Shown here: positions 17,529-25,625 of the stretch, one piece after another | Numbering within the stretch: the first letter of the stretch is position 1 | Layout: every line of letters begins with the position of its first letter | DNA from: Anaerolineales bacterium | Lineage (GTDB): Bacteria; Chloroflexota; Anaerolineae; Anaerolineales; Villigracilaceae | DNA: 64,000 nucleotides | Assembly: GCA_013360875.1 (NCBI GenBank) | Contig: JABWAU010000005.1 | Location: 1 to 64,000 of the forward strand | Direction: 5' to 3' | Program-made: the position numbers and the translations under genes | The notes under the pieces: generated by a model | Database searches by the model: none | What the model saw: the letters and a program-made list of their open reading frames with translations, nothing else | What the model was told of the DNA's origin: nothing

Positions 17529-18704
17529 TTACTCCACCAATTCCGCTCCATTGGCGGCGCGGGTGATGTAAATCTCCGGGCGAAGACCCGTTTTTGATTC
17601 ATACCCTTTTGCCAGTTTTTGGACGAACGCTTCGATCTTTTCATTGGAAACAAGATTAACTGTGCAACCCCCAAATCCCGCGCCCGTGAGCCGCGCGCCG
17701 TAACACCCCTCGAGCGATTGCGCGATCTCCACCATCGCATCCAATTCGGGACACGAGACTTCGTACAAGTCCCGCAGGCTGACGTGACACTCGTTCATCA
17801 GCCTGCCGAAATTCCCAACGTCCCCCGCTTCCAACGACGCCTCAGCCTGCTTCACCCTCCCGATCTCTTCCACAACGTGACGCGCCCTCTTCCCGATCTC
17901 CTCTGGAAGTTTCTTCGCCAGCCGATCGAACTCCTCCGCGTTCACGTCGCGCAGGGACTTGACGTGAGGCAGATCCCGCTGCAATAATCGCGTCGCCTCT
18001 TCGCATGCGGCGCGACGATTGTTGTATTCTCCCGAGGTCAGTTTGCGCCGCACGCCCGTATCCGCAACAACGATGGAAACAGTATCGGGCAGGGGAAGGG
18101 TCTTCCATTCCAGCGAACGGCAATCGAGCAGGAGCAGTTTGTTTTCGACGCCGCACGCGGACGCGAACTGATCCATGATGCCGCAGTTGACTCCGACGTA
18201 CCGGTTCTCGGCTTTCTGCCCGAGCAGGGCGCGCTGCATGGGGGGCAGTTCCCAGCCGCCGAGGGTTTGCCACGCGAGCATGAACGCCATCTCCACCGAA
18301 GCGGAGGAACTCAAGCCTGCACCGCGCGGCACGTTCGAAGCGAAAACGGCGTTCATGGGCATAACTGGGATCTTCGCTTCGAGCAACGCCCACATCACGC
18401 CTGCGGGATACAAACCCCATTCGGGCAGGGGAGAGGCGTCAATTTGGGTCTTGGTCGGGAGGGTTTCGGCGGAGATCGAAGCCTGTTGGTCGAAGTCCAC
18501 AGCCTCGAGCGTGGAATGAGGCGCAGTCGTCGGGGAGAAGGCGATATAAGCGGCGCGGTCAATCGCGGCAGGGAGGACGAACCCGTCGTTGTAATCCACA
18601 TGTTCGCCGAGCAGGTTGATCCTGCCCGGCGCGCGGACGACGTGAAGCGGGGGAATCCCAAATCTTTCGCGGTGGATGATCGAAAGCCGTTCGATGAGAT
18701 CCAT
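17529..18704 (-). CDS. galK: Galactokinase
   Basis: The 391-residue GHMP kinase has the galactokinase signature PGRINLLGEHVDYNDG (about residues 25-40), the ATP-binding GAGLSSSASVEMAF, GIMDQFASACG with the catalytic Asp, and the C-terminal motif LTGAGFGGCTVNLV. It phosphorylates galactose at C1 for the Leloir pathway. The other gal genes are not in the window. It stands alone between the MFS gene and the MITE region, and no Shine-Dalgarno is evident before the ATG. Confidence 0.95.
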   Translation of the reverse strand: MDLIERLSIIHRERFGIPPLHVVRAPGRINLLGEHVDYNDGFVLPAAIDRAAYIAFSPTTAPHSTLEAVDFDQQASISAETLPTKTQIDASPLPEWGLYPAGVMWALLEAKIPVMPMNAVFASNVPRGAGLSSSASVEMAFMLAWQTLGGWELPPMQRALLGQKAENRYVGVNCGIMDQFASACGVENKLLLLDCRSLEWKTLPLPDTVSIVVADTGVRRKLTSGEYNNRRAACEEATRLLQRDLPHVKSLRDVNAEEFDRLAKKLPEEIGKRARHVVEEIGRVKQAEASLEAGDVGNFGRLMNECHVSLRDLYEVSCPELDAMVEIAQSLEGCYGARLTGAGFGGCTVNLVSNEKIEAFVQKLAKGYESKTGLRPEIYITRAANGAELVE

Positions 18705-18738
18705 GGACGAAATGCGTTAGTGAACGTGTTGAAATCCC

Positions 18739-19091
18739 TAAGAGAGTGTTTTGAAGATATAAGACAGAGACCCTAAGCTAAGAAAGTGTCTGAAAACCCT
18801 GCCAGATGTCATTTCGACGAGCCCTTCGGCACGGCTTCGCCGCTCAGGGTAAACTCCGCGAGGGGAAATCCTGGCTCGGTGGGCAAAGGATTTCTCGCTG
18901 GCGCTCGAAATGACAATGCCGGGTACACACCAGCCTCACTGATTTTGTTTTCAGACACTCTCTAAAGGTTTCTATTGCAAGCAAAAAAACATTTCAAGTG
19001 TGTTTCTTGGTGACCTTCGTGGTTGAGTCCTTTTTGGTTTCGGCTCGTCCGAGTTAGGGTCTCTGTGTCATTATTTCAAAACGCTTTCTTA
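18739..19091. mobile_element. MITE-like element, copy 1 (with nested insertion)
   Basis: The ends form 38-bp terminal inverted repeats, 31 of 38 identical by eye: left TAAGAGAGTGTTTTGAA..., right ending TTCAAAACGCTTTCTTA. No ORF encodes a transposase. The right part after 18965 resembles the interior of copy 2 (AAAGGTTTCTATTGCA...). A second element is nested inside. The family ends in TA, as expected for IS630/Tc1-type target use, which is an inference. Confidence 0.7.
18779..18964. mobile_element. Nested inverted-repeat element inside MITE copy 1
   Basis: The arm TAAGAAAGTGTCTGAAAA faces TTTTCAGACACTCTCTA at the right end. Inside it is a further inverted pair, TGTCATTTCGA / CGAAATGACA. The nested element's ends resemble those of the outer element. 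Removing it nearly restores the CCCTAAAGG sequence seen intact in copy 2. This is consistent with one family member inserting into another at a TA. Confidence 0.6.
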
Positions 19092-19168
19092 GCCTTTTGC
19101 GCGCGGGATTGTCCGGTGAGGTTGCGGCGAGGTTATGGAAACCTGTTTCCTCAATGGGCGAATCGCCT

Positions 19169-20359
19169 CTACCGCACGAAAGTAAACTTGACCCCGCCCG
19201 CCCCGAACTCCACGACGTCTCCGGGTTGCAATGCGTGGGGTTCGCGCGGGGAAAGCCTCCTTCCGTTTACGAACGTGCCATTCCTGCTGTCCGTGTCATA
19301 CAACAGGAACGCGTCGTTCCTGCGAAGGACCATCGCGTGGCGGCGCGAAGCGATCTTCTTGAGGTCGAAACCTGTCAGGTCAATGTCGTTCAGGACGTTC
19401 TTCGACGAACTGTTCCTGCCAATCACAACCCTCTCCGCGGAGAGCGTGAACGTTTTCCCGTTTTCGGCTAGGAATATGGGAACGCCCGGCACGGCGTCCA
19501 GGGTCGAAGAGGCGGCTGTTCCCCTTTCGGGGGCGTGGACGCCCCACGCCTGTTTGAACGCCTTGACGAGTTCCGCGACGGTGTTGTGGCGATCGCTGCT
19601 TTTCTTGGAAAGCGCCTTGAGGATCACGTTCTCCACCTCGAAGGACAGGTCGGGTCGTATGGACGATGGCGGGGGCGGGGGCGTGTATAAATGGTCCTCG
19701 ATGACCGAGAAGGCTGTGTCGGACTCGAACGGCACGCGCCCGGTGACCATTTCGTAGATCATCACCCCGAACGAATAGATGTCGGTACGCTCGTCAATCA
19801 GTTCGGAATTGAGCGCCTGCTCGGGCGAGATGTAGTGCGGCGTGCCGATGATCGCATCGCCGGTGAGGCTCGAACTGCTTTCGAGCATCCTTGCCAGGCC
19901 GAAGTCCGTCAGATAGATGTTTCCATCTCTCGCGAGCAGCACGTTCGATGGTTTGATATCGCGATGCAGAATGCCCTGTTTATGTGCGTATTGCAGCGCG
20001 CCTCCCACCGTCGTAACGATTTCCAACACTTCGTTTCTCGCAAGAGGCGACGCCTTCATGCGCGCTCCCAGCGTCTGCCCGTCAATGAACTTCAACACTA
20101 GATACGGCTGTTCCTTGTGCTCGTCGAAGTCGTACACCGGGACGATGTGCGGATTGTCCAGCCTTGCGATCGCCCTGGCTTCGCGCTTGAACCGTTCGAT
20201 GAAATCGGTCTCGCTGCTCATGGCGGCGTCCATGACCTTTATGGCGACGTACCGCTCGAGGGAGGCGTGATAGGCTTTGTAAACGGTCGCCATCCCCCCG
20301 CGCCCCAACTCCTCGACGATTTCGTAAGGACCGACGACTTCACCTATGGTAAACGACAC
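19169..20359 (-). CDS. Serine/threonine protein kinase with C-terminal FHA domain
   Basis: The 396-residue cytosolic protein starts at a GTG (20359) preceded by AGGAGG with a 5-nt spacer; the longer ORF start at 20443 has no such support. The kinase domain (about 8-270) has intact LGRGGMATVYKA, VAIKVM, HRDIKPSN and TDFGLAR. An FHA domain (about 305-396; VVIGRNSSSKN, SRRHAMV) follows with no membrane helix. FHA domains bind phosphothreonine, so the protein may receive or recruit signals from the upstream membrane kinases. It is separated from the PP2C gene by MITE copy 2 and flanked on the other side by copy 1. Confidence 0.92.
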   Translation of the reverse strand: MSFTIGEVVGPYEIVEELGRGGMATVYKAYHASLERYVAIKVMDAAMSSETDFIERFKREARAIARLDNPHIVPVYDFDEHKEQPYLVLKFIDGQTLGARMKASPLARNEVLEIVTTVGGALQYAHKQGILHRDIKPSNVLLARDGNIYLTDFGLARMLESSSSLTGDAIIGTPHYISPEQALNSELIDERTDIYSFGVMIYEMVTGRVPFESDTAFSVIEDHLYTPPPPPSSIRPDLSFEVENVILKALSKKSSDRHNTVAELVKAFKQAWGVHAPERGTAASSTLDAVPGVPIFLAENGKTFTLSAERVVIGRNSSSKNVLNDIDLTGFDLKKIASRRHAMVLRRNDAFLLYDTDSRNGTFVNGRRLSPREPHALQPGDVVEFGAGGVKFTFVR

Positions 20360-20468
20360 GAAAACCTCCTGAACAACCCGGCATTTTATTCGTAATTTCT
20401 CTACCGCACATGGAAACCCTAAAGGTCTCCTTATCCTCCGCAAAACCCCAATTTACAGGAAAGACCTT

Positions 20469-20612
20469 TAGAAAGTGTTTTGAAAATATAAGACAGAGAC
20501 CCTAAAGGTTTCTATTGCAGGCAAAGAGCATTCCAAGCAGGCTTTCTGTGCAAATTTTGAACCCGATTCGCCAGAAAAACCTTTAGGGTCTGAATTTCAA
20601 AACACTCTCTTA
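20469..20612. mobile_element. MITE-like element, copy 2
   Basis: A 144-bp unit with inverted ends: left TAGAAAGTGTTTTGAAA..., right TTTCAAAACACTCTCTTA. The inner arms CCCTAAAGGTTT / AAACCTTTAGGG extend the pairing. It is the same family as 18739-19091 and has no coding capacity. It lies between the PP2C and kinase-FHA genes, where it could affect cotranscription. The rest of the gap to the PP2C gene holds no gene. Confidence 0.7.
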
Positions 20613-20701
20613 GGGATTTTACGAGAGGTTTGTGCGTTGGTAAATTCGTACTCGGCAGATCACAAAAGTCCTGTGTACTTTGCGCTTTTTCAACGAGCCC
20701 G

Positions 20702-20754
20702 TCCCGAAGATTGATGCAAGCGACCGATAATTTTTCAGGCAAGCCTTCGGGACA
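20702..20754 (-). terminator. Possible hairpin downstream of the PP2C gene
   Basis: GTCCCGAAG and CTTCGGGAC form an inverted repeat immediately 3' of the PP2C stop on the minus strand, with an A+T-rich internal loop of about 35 nt. The long loop makes it a weak terminator call. It could instead be a structured RNA end. Confidence 0.35.
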
Positions 20755-20764
20755 TTTTATCTTC

Positions 20765-21586
20765 TCAAAACTCCGCGCTTCCGCGTCCCGGCGGTTTGGA
20801 CGCGGTCTTGTGGTCGGATGCAACCTGGCGGGCGACGATGACGGAAATATTATCGGGCCCCTGGCTGCGGTTCGCCAGCGAAACCAGTTTCTTCACCGCA
20901 ACCTTAGGCGGAAGTTCGCTGGCAGCCGCCCAAATGAGCGTCTCGGGGATCACTCCCCACAAGCCGTCGGAACACAACACGACGATATCATCCCGTTCCA
21001 GTTTTTCCTTTGCAAGGTGGGGTTTGATCTCGTGCCTTCTGGCGGTGATCGCCATGTTCAGGCGGTTGCGGCTGGGATGCGTGCGGGCTTCTTGTTCCGT
21101 GAGGATGCCCGCCTTCACCTGCATCGCCACCCAACTCTGATCCTGACTCACCTGGATCATCTTCTCCCCCCGCAAAATGTAAGCCCGGCTGTCGCCCACG
21201 TTCAACACATAAAGCATTCCCTGAAAAGGCGTCGCCGAGACAACAGTGCTTCCCATATTCGCCAGTTTTTCATCCTTTGCGCCCTGCATCCGCACTGCTT
21301 GATGAGCCTTCTGCGCGCATCTTTCCATGAGTGAAAGATAATCCGCGGGATGCGCGGCGCTGACGAATTCCTGCTTGAACGCTTGGACGACCAGTTTGCT
21401 TGCGAGCGCCCCGCCCATGTGTTTCCCCAACCCATCCGCGACGATGAGCAGCGGCGGATGCCATCTGCCGCGCGAGTCCGGCAGGACCACCTCCAGGGCG
21501 TCCTGGTTCGGCTCGCCGCTCCGCTTGCGTCCCACGTCGGTGGCGAAGCCGATCTCAAATTGAATCTGTTCCTGGCGGATGCTCAT
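20765..21586 (-). CDS. PP2C-family serine/threonine phosphatase
   Basis: The 273-residue cytosolic phosphatase keeps the metal-binding motifs: EPNQDALE (motif 1), IVADGLGKHMGG (motif 2), VVLCSDGLWGV and GPDNISVIVA. It should dephosphorylate phospho-Ser/Thr, the natural antagonist of the kinases in the same operon. It lies 24 nt after the VWA-FHA gene. No strong Shine-Dalgarno precedes the ATG, suggesting coupled translation. Confidence 0.92.
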   Translation of the reverse strand: MSIRQEQIQFEIGFATDVGRKRSGEPNQDALEVVLPDSRGRWHPPLLIVADGLGKHMGGALASKLVVQAFKQEFVSAAHPADYLSLMERCAQKAHQAVRMQGAKDEKLANMGSTVVSATPFQGMLYVLNVGDSRAYILRGEKMIQVSQDQSWVAMQVKAGILTEQEARTHPSRNRLNMAITARRHEIKPHLAKEKLERDDIVVLCSDGLWGVIPETLIWAAASELPPKVAVKKLVSLANRSQGPDNISVIVARQVASDHKTASKPPGRGSAEF

Positions 21587-21610
21587 TGGGACTCTGCGCT
21601 TCGCGCGCGC

Positions 21611-23524
21611 CTAGGATTGATCCACCGTTTTATCCGGGTCGTCGCCGAGAGTCATATCGTCGAAGGTCAACGCCTCGCTCTCGCCCGCGCGTTCGTACGC
21701 TTCGAACCTCAATCGCACGCGCTTGCCCAGGCGGATCTCATCCCCGGATTTCAAGCCGGCCGGTTCCGCGCCCAGGGGAACCTCGTTCACAAACGTCCCA
21801 TACTTCGGAGGTCTGTATTCGCCGGACGAATCCATCGCCTCCACTTCACGGATGAAGAGCCTGCGATTCCGTTCGAAGATCTCCGCATGGCGGCGCGAGA
21901 CCGGGTTGTCCTTTGGGAAATTGATGTCGTTGTCGGCGCTTCGCCCGAGGGTCGTCAGGGAGGCTGAAATCTCGAAGCGATGACCGATCATGGAGGGATC
22001 GTCGCTGGCTTCGACGGTCAATATGCCGAACGCCTCGGGACCGCCCTCCCAACTGTCCATCGTCCGATCGGCATCCTTCTCCCGATACGGCGTCCTGGGA
22101 GTCTGCACCACGGTCTCTGCAGCCGCGCCGCCTTTTTCCTGTCTCCTTTGACGGGCAAGCATGAGCGCAAGCAAAAGGATCGTGATCAACCCCAAGCCGC
22201 CAAGGACCGCGCCCACGATCAATATCGTGTTATCCGTTTGCGGCGCTGGCGTGGGAGTTGGTTGGATCACCACAGTTGTCGGAACTGCTGTGGGAGCCGC
22301 GCGGATCACGTTGATCGAAGCACGAGCCAGTTCCGCATTGGTCTCGTCGTAAGCGACCGCGGATAACGTCAGCGCGCCGGGCTCGTATGGGAGCAGGTCA
22401 ATTTCCAGTTCGTAGGGAGTGGCGTCGTCCGAGCCCACAACTTCGCCGTTGATCTCGAATTCGACGCGGTCTATGGCGGTTCCCTGGCCGGATATGGAAG
22501 CCACAGCCTTCACAGAACCGCCGACCGTGCCGCCATCGGCGGGGGCAAGGATGGTGACGCGGGCCGGGAGGGCGGGCAGGAGGAAGTTCCGCGTGTCGCT
22601 ATCCTGCGCGCCCAAATGATTGACGCTGACCGCCAGGGTATGCGCCCCCGGCGCGGCGAAGGATTTGTACGAGAGAACATATTGTGAGCGTAACTGATTC
22701 GAGAGGGTTTGAAACACCTCTTCGAGTTGCGAGGAATCGGGCGCGTAGATGTATCGTCCCCCGGTCAATTCGGCGACGCGTTGAAGGGATTTCTCGTCAA
22801 TGCGGTTGCCCAGGCCGAGGGCGTAGATCGGGGTGCGCGTCCCGCCCTGTGAGGCGAGTTCCACCACGTCCTGGAGTGTATGCACACTGCAAGCCCTTCC
22901 GCCGCTCGCGGTTTCGTCCACGCCGTCAGTAAACAGGATCACAGCCCGGCGTCCGGAGGGAAGCGTGGAGGCGAGTTGGACCGCCTGGTACGCCGCGTCG
23001 TGCAGGCAGGTTCCCGATCCGGGCGAGGCGTCAATGCGGGCGAGGCGGTCGCGGATGTCTGTGTGGTTTGCGGTAAAGTCCATTTGAAGTTTGACGTTCT
23101 CGTCGAAGGTCATGATCGCGGCGCGGTCGTTTTCTTTCATCTCGCCGATGAAATTGGACGCGGCTGACCTTGCGTCGGCGATCTTGGGACCGGACATGCT
23201 CCCGCTGGTATCCATGACCAGTATCACGGCAATGGGCTCGTCTGCCGGCCTCAGGTTTCGAAGTTCGACCTTTTGCGAATCCTCCGCGGCGGTGATGGAA
23301 TCGGTTGTCAGGTCGCGCACTGGGTTGCCGGAGCCGTCGAAAACCGAGAGATACACGTTCACGTCGTAGGCGATCTCGCCCTCCGCCGGGAAGCCCTCGA
23401 CGTAATGCACGGTCAGGTCAATCGTTGATTGCGCCAGCGCGTGGATCGAACCGAATAACGACACAGCCAGGAGTGCGATGAGCGCGCCAAGCCTTGCGGG
23501 ACGGATTTGTTTCATCAAGTGCAT
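21611..23524 (-). CDS. VWA-TM-FHA membrane protein
   Basis: The 637-residue protein has an N-terminal signal peptide (LIALLAVSLFGSIHALAQ). A von Willebrand A domain follows (about 75-270; MIDAS VMDTSGSMSG, TFDEN, FTDGVDE), then an Ig-like segment and a Pro/Thr-rich stretch. A membrane helix (about 440-462) is followed by a cytosolic FHA domain (about 505-600; LGRSADNDINF, SRRHAEI). It therefore links an extracytoplasmic metal-dependent adhesion domain to phosphothreonine binding inside. ATG 23515 (MKQIRP) has better spacing to GGAG than ATG 23524. It follows the last WD40 kinase after 45 nt. Confidence 0.9.
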   Translation of the reverse strand: MHLMKQIRPARLGALIALLAVSLFGSIHALAQSTIDLTVHYVEGFPAEGEIAYDVNVYLSVFDGSGNPVRDLTTDSITAAEDSQKVELRNLRPADEPIAVILVMDTSGSMSGPKIADARSAASNFIGEMKENDRAAIMTFDENVKLQMDFTANHTDIRDRLARIDASPGSGTCLHDAAYQAVQLASTLPSGRRAVILFTDGVDETASGGRACSVHTLQDVVELASQGGTRTPIYALGLGNRIDEKSLQRVAELTGGRYIYAPDSSQLEEVFQTLSNQLRSQYVLSYKSFAAPGAHTLAVSVNHLGAQDSDTRNFLLPALPARVTILAPADGGTVGGSVKAVASISGQGTAIDRVEFEINGEVVGSDDATPYELEIDLLPYEPGALTLSAVAYDETNAELARASINVIRAAPTAVPTTVVIQPTPTPAPQTDNTILIVGAVLGGLGLITILLLALMLARQRRQEKGGAAAETVVQTPRTPYREKDADRTMDSWEGGPEAFGILTVEASDDPSMIGHRFEISASLTTLGRSADNDINFPKDNPVSRRHAEIFERNRRLFIREVEAMDSSGEYRPPKYGTFVNEVPLGAEPAGLKSGDEIRLGKRVRLRFEAYERAGESEALTFDDMTLGDDPDKTVDQS

Positions 23525-23569
23525 TCTCCTCTTCGCGCTGTCGTTTTCGTTTTGCCGATCCTTGTGGGG

Positions 23570-25612
23570 TTACGGCAATCCCCATATACGAATGCTTCCT
23601 TCGTTTGCGCCCGAGGCAATGAATTTCCCGTCGGGCGAAAAGCAGACGCCGAATATCTGGCTGGTGTGACCGGTCAGTTCCCGAATGAGGGCGCCGGAGG
23701 CGGTGTTCCAAAGCCTGACCATGCCATCTTCGGAACCGGAAACCAGCATCGAGTTGTCCGGCGAAAAGTCAAGGCTGTTCACGTCGCCAAAATTGCCGGT
23801 ACTCTGGAATTTGAGGTCGCCGCCTGCGACGTCCCAAATAAAGATCACACCGTTGCCTCCGCCCGCCAGCATCGTCCCGTCGTTCGAGAAGACCAGGCTT
23901 TTGATGGTAGTGGACTCCCCGCCCAGAACGGGCAGCCACAAACCGGTATCGGTCTCCCACATCAACATGCCCTGGGACGTTCCGCCGACGACCAGTTTGG
24001 AATCAGGAGAAAAGGCGACTGACCAGCCTCCGTAATTGCTCCTCAGGCTTCGGCGGACGCTTCCGTCGCTTGCGTTCAGGATCTGGACCTTGTTGTCGGA
24101 TATTCCCAACGCCAGCAACTTGCCGTCCGGCGAGGCGGCGAGGCTGTTCGCCCCGCCTGTTACGGTGAACGTATCCAGTATCTTGAAGGTCTGCATGTCC
24201 ACCACCCGAATGCCGGCGTTGACCAGAACGTAAACCTTGCCGTCCGTCGAGGCGACGCCCAGGGAAAGCGGGATGTCGCCCGGCAAGTTGATCCGATGTT
24301 CGACGGCTGCGGAGTTGGGGTTGATAAACGAGAGCGCGTTGGAACCGGCGTTGATGAGCCAGTTCCCATTTTCGACCCAGTCCATCCTGATTACCGAAAT
24401 CCTGTCCACCCGCCTGACCTCGGCAACTTGGCCGGCATTGGATGGCTGGATGCCAGTATCCGGTAACCCAGTCGGGGTGAACGTTTTGACGACGAAGACG
24501 GTTGGCGTGGCGGATGGGCGCGGGGTGTTCGCCCGCGTTGGGGGCGGTTTTGTGTTCGTCGGCGGCTGGGTTTGGATGACGACGCCCGCGCTCGTCCCGG
24601 TCGCTGCGGCAAGGGGAGGTTCGTCCTGACTGACAAAGCTCAGGATATCCTCTCCAAACAGGACGGTCAGGATCCCGATCACGACGAGGAGGGAGGCGGC
24701 AATGAACGCCGGCAGATAGGATCTCTTTTGTCTTTTCCCTGCAGTCCCCTCCTCCTTGACTGCGCGCCTCTCGGCTGTGATCCGTTCGGATGCCCCGCTC
24801 AACTTTTCGAGGTCCTGTGCGAAGGCAAGCATGGATTGATAACGGTCTTCCGGGCTTTTTGCCATGGATTTGACGATGACCTGCTCCACCTCTGCGGGTA
24901 GGTCGCGCACGAACTGCTTCGCTTTGGGGATCGGGTCGTGAAGATGCTGCATGGACAGTTCGATGGGCGTGCCGGCGTTGTAGGGTTTTCTGCCGGTGAT
25001 CATCTCGAAGAACACAATTCCCAGGGAATAGACATCGGCGCGACCGTCAATTTCCCGGCCGCGGATTTGTTCCGGGGACATGTAGGCAGGCGTGCCGACG
25101 ATCCGCCCTGTTCCGGTCAGCCCGCGGCTTTCCTCCACGTCAACCACTTTCAAGATCCCGAAATCGGAGAGCATGGGTTGTCCGGATTCGTTGATGAGGA
25201 TATTCTCCGGTTTGACGTCCCGATGCACGATCCTTTGCTGGTGGGCGTAATGCAGGGCGCGCGCGATGGGGACGAGAGTCGCCGCCGCCTCCGCGTAAGG
25301 GATGGGCTTGCCCATGGTTGCCTTCAGCGCCCCGCTCGAAATGTATTCCATAACGAGATAGGGATTTCCCTCGAACTCGCCGTAGTCCAGCACTTTTACG
25401 ATGTTCGGATGGGATAAATTTGCCAGAGTTTTCGCCTCTTTTTTGAAGCGTCTGACGAATTTTTCGGTGTTCCCGCCTTCGGGAAGGATGACCTTGATCG
25501 CGACATTGCGATCCAGCATCGTGTCAATTGCCCGGTATACGACCGCCATCCCGCCCCTGCCAAGTTCGCTGACCACCTTGTAACGGTCAATGTTCTTTCC
25601 TGTCAAATCCAT
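23570..25612 (-). CDS. Membrane Ser/Thr kinase with WD40 propeller, 680 aa, catalytically intact
   Basis: The kinase domain (about 11-270) keeps LGRGGMAVVYRA, VAIKVI, HRDVKPEN and SDFGILK, and the activation segment ends in SPEQ. One membrane helix (about 297-317) and a Thr/Pro linker lead to a C-terminal WD40 propeller (about 400-680) with repeats ending in (I/V)W or RIWG. The topology puts the propeller outside the cytoplasm as a sensor or docking platform. It is shorter than its four neighbours. It is the fifth gene in transcription order, 13 nt after the previous one. Confidence 0.92.
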   Translation of the reverse strand: MDLTGKNIDRYKVVSELGRGGMAVVYRAIDTMLDRNVAIKVILPEGGNTEKFVRRFKKEAKTLANLSHPNIVKVLDYGEFEGNPYLVMEYISSGALKATMGKPIPYAEAAATLVPIARALHYAHQQRIVHRDVKPENILINESGQPMLSDFGILKVVDVEESRGLTGTGRIVGTPAYMSPEQIRGREIDGRADVYSLGIVFFEMITGRKPYNAGTPIELSMQHLHDPIPKAKQFVRDLPAEVEQVIVKSMAKSPEDRYQSMLAFAQDLEKLSGASERITAERRAVKEEGTAGKRQKRSYLPAFIAASLLVVIGILTVLFGEDILSFVSQDEPPLAAATGTSAGVVIQTQPPTNTKPPPTRANTPRPSATPTVFVVKTFTPTGLPDTGIQPSNAGQVAEVRRVDRISVIRMDWVENGNWLINAGSNALSFINPNSAAVEHRINLPGDIPLSLGVASTDGKVYVLVNAGIRVVDMQTFKILDTFTVTGGANSLAASPDGKLLALGISDNKVQILNASDGSVRRSLRSNYGGWSVAFSPDSKLVVGGTSQGMLMWETDTGLWLPVLGGESTTIKSLVFSNDGTMLAGGGNGVIFIWDVAGGDLKFQSTGNFGDVNSLDFSPDNSMLVSGSEDGMVRLWNTASGALIRELTGHTSQIFGVCFSPDGKFIASGANEGSIRIWGLP

Positions 25613-25625
25613 GCGATAGTCTCCC

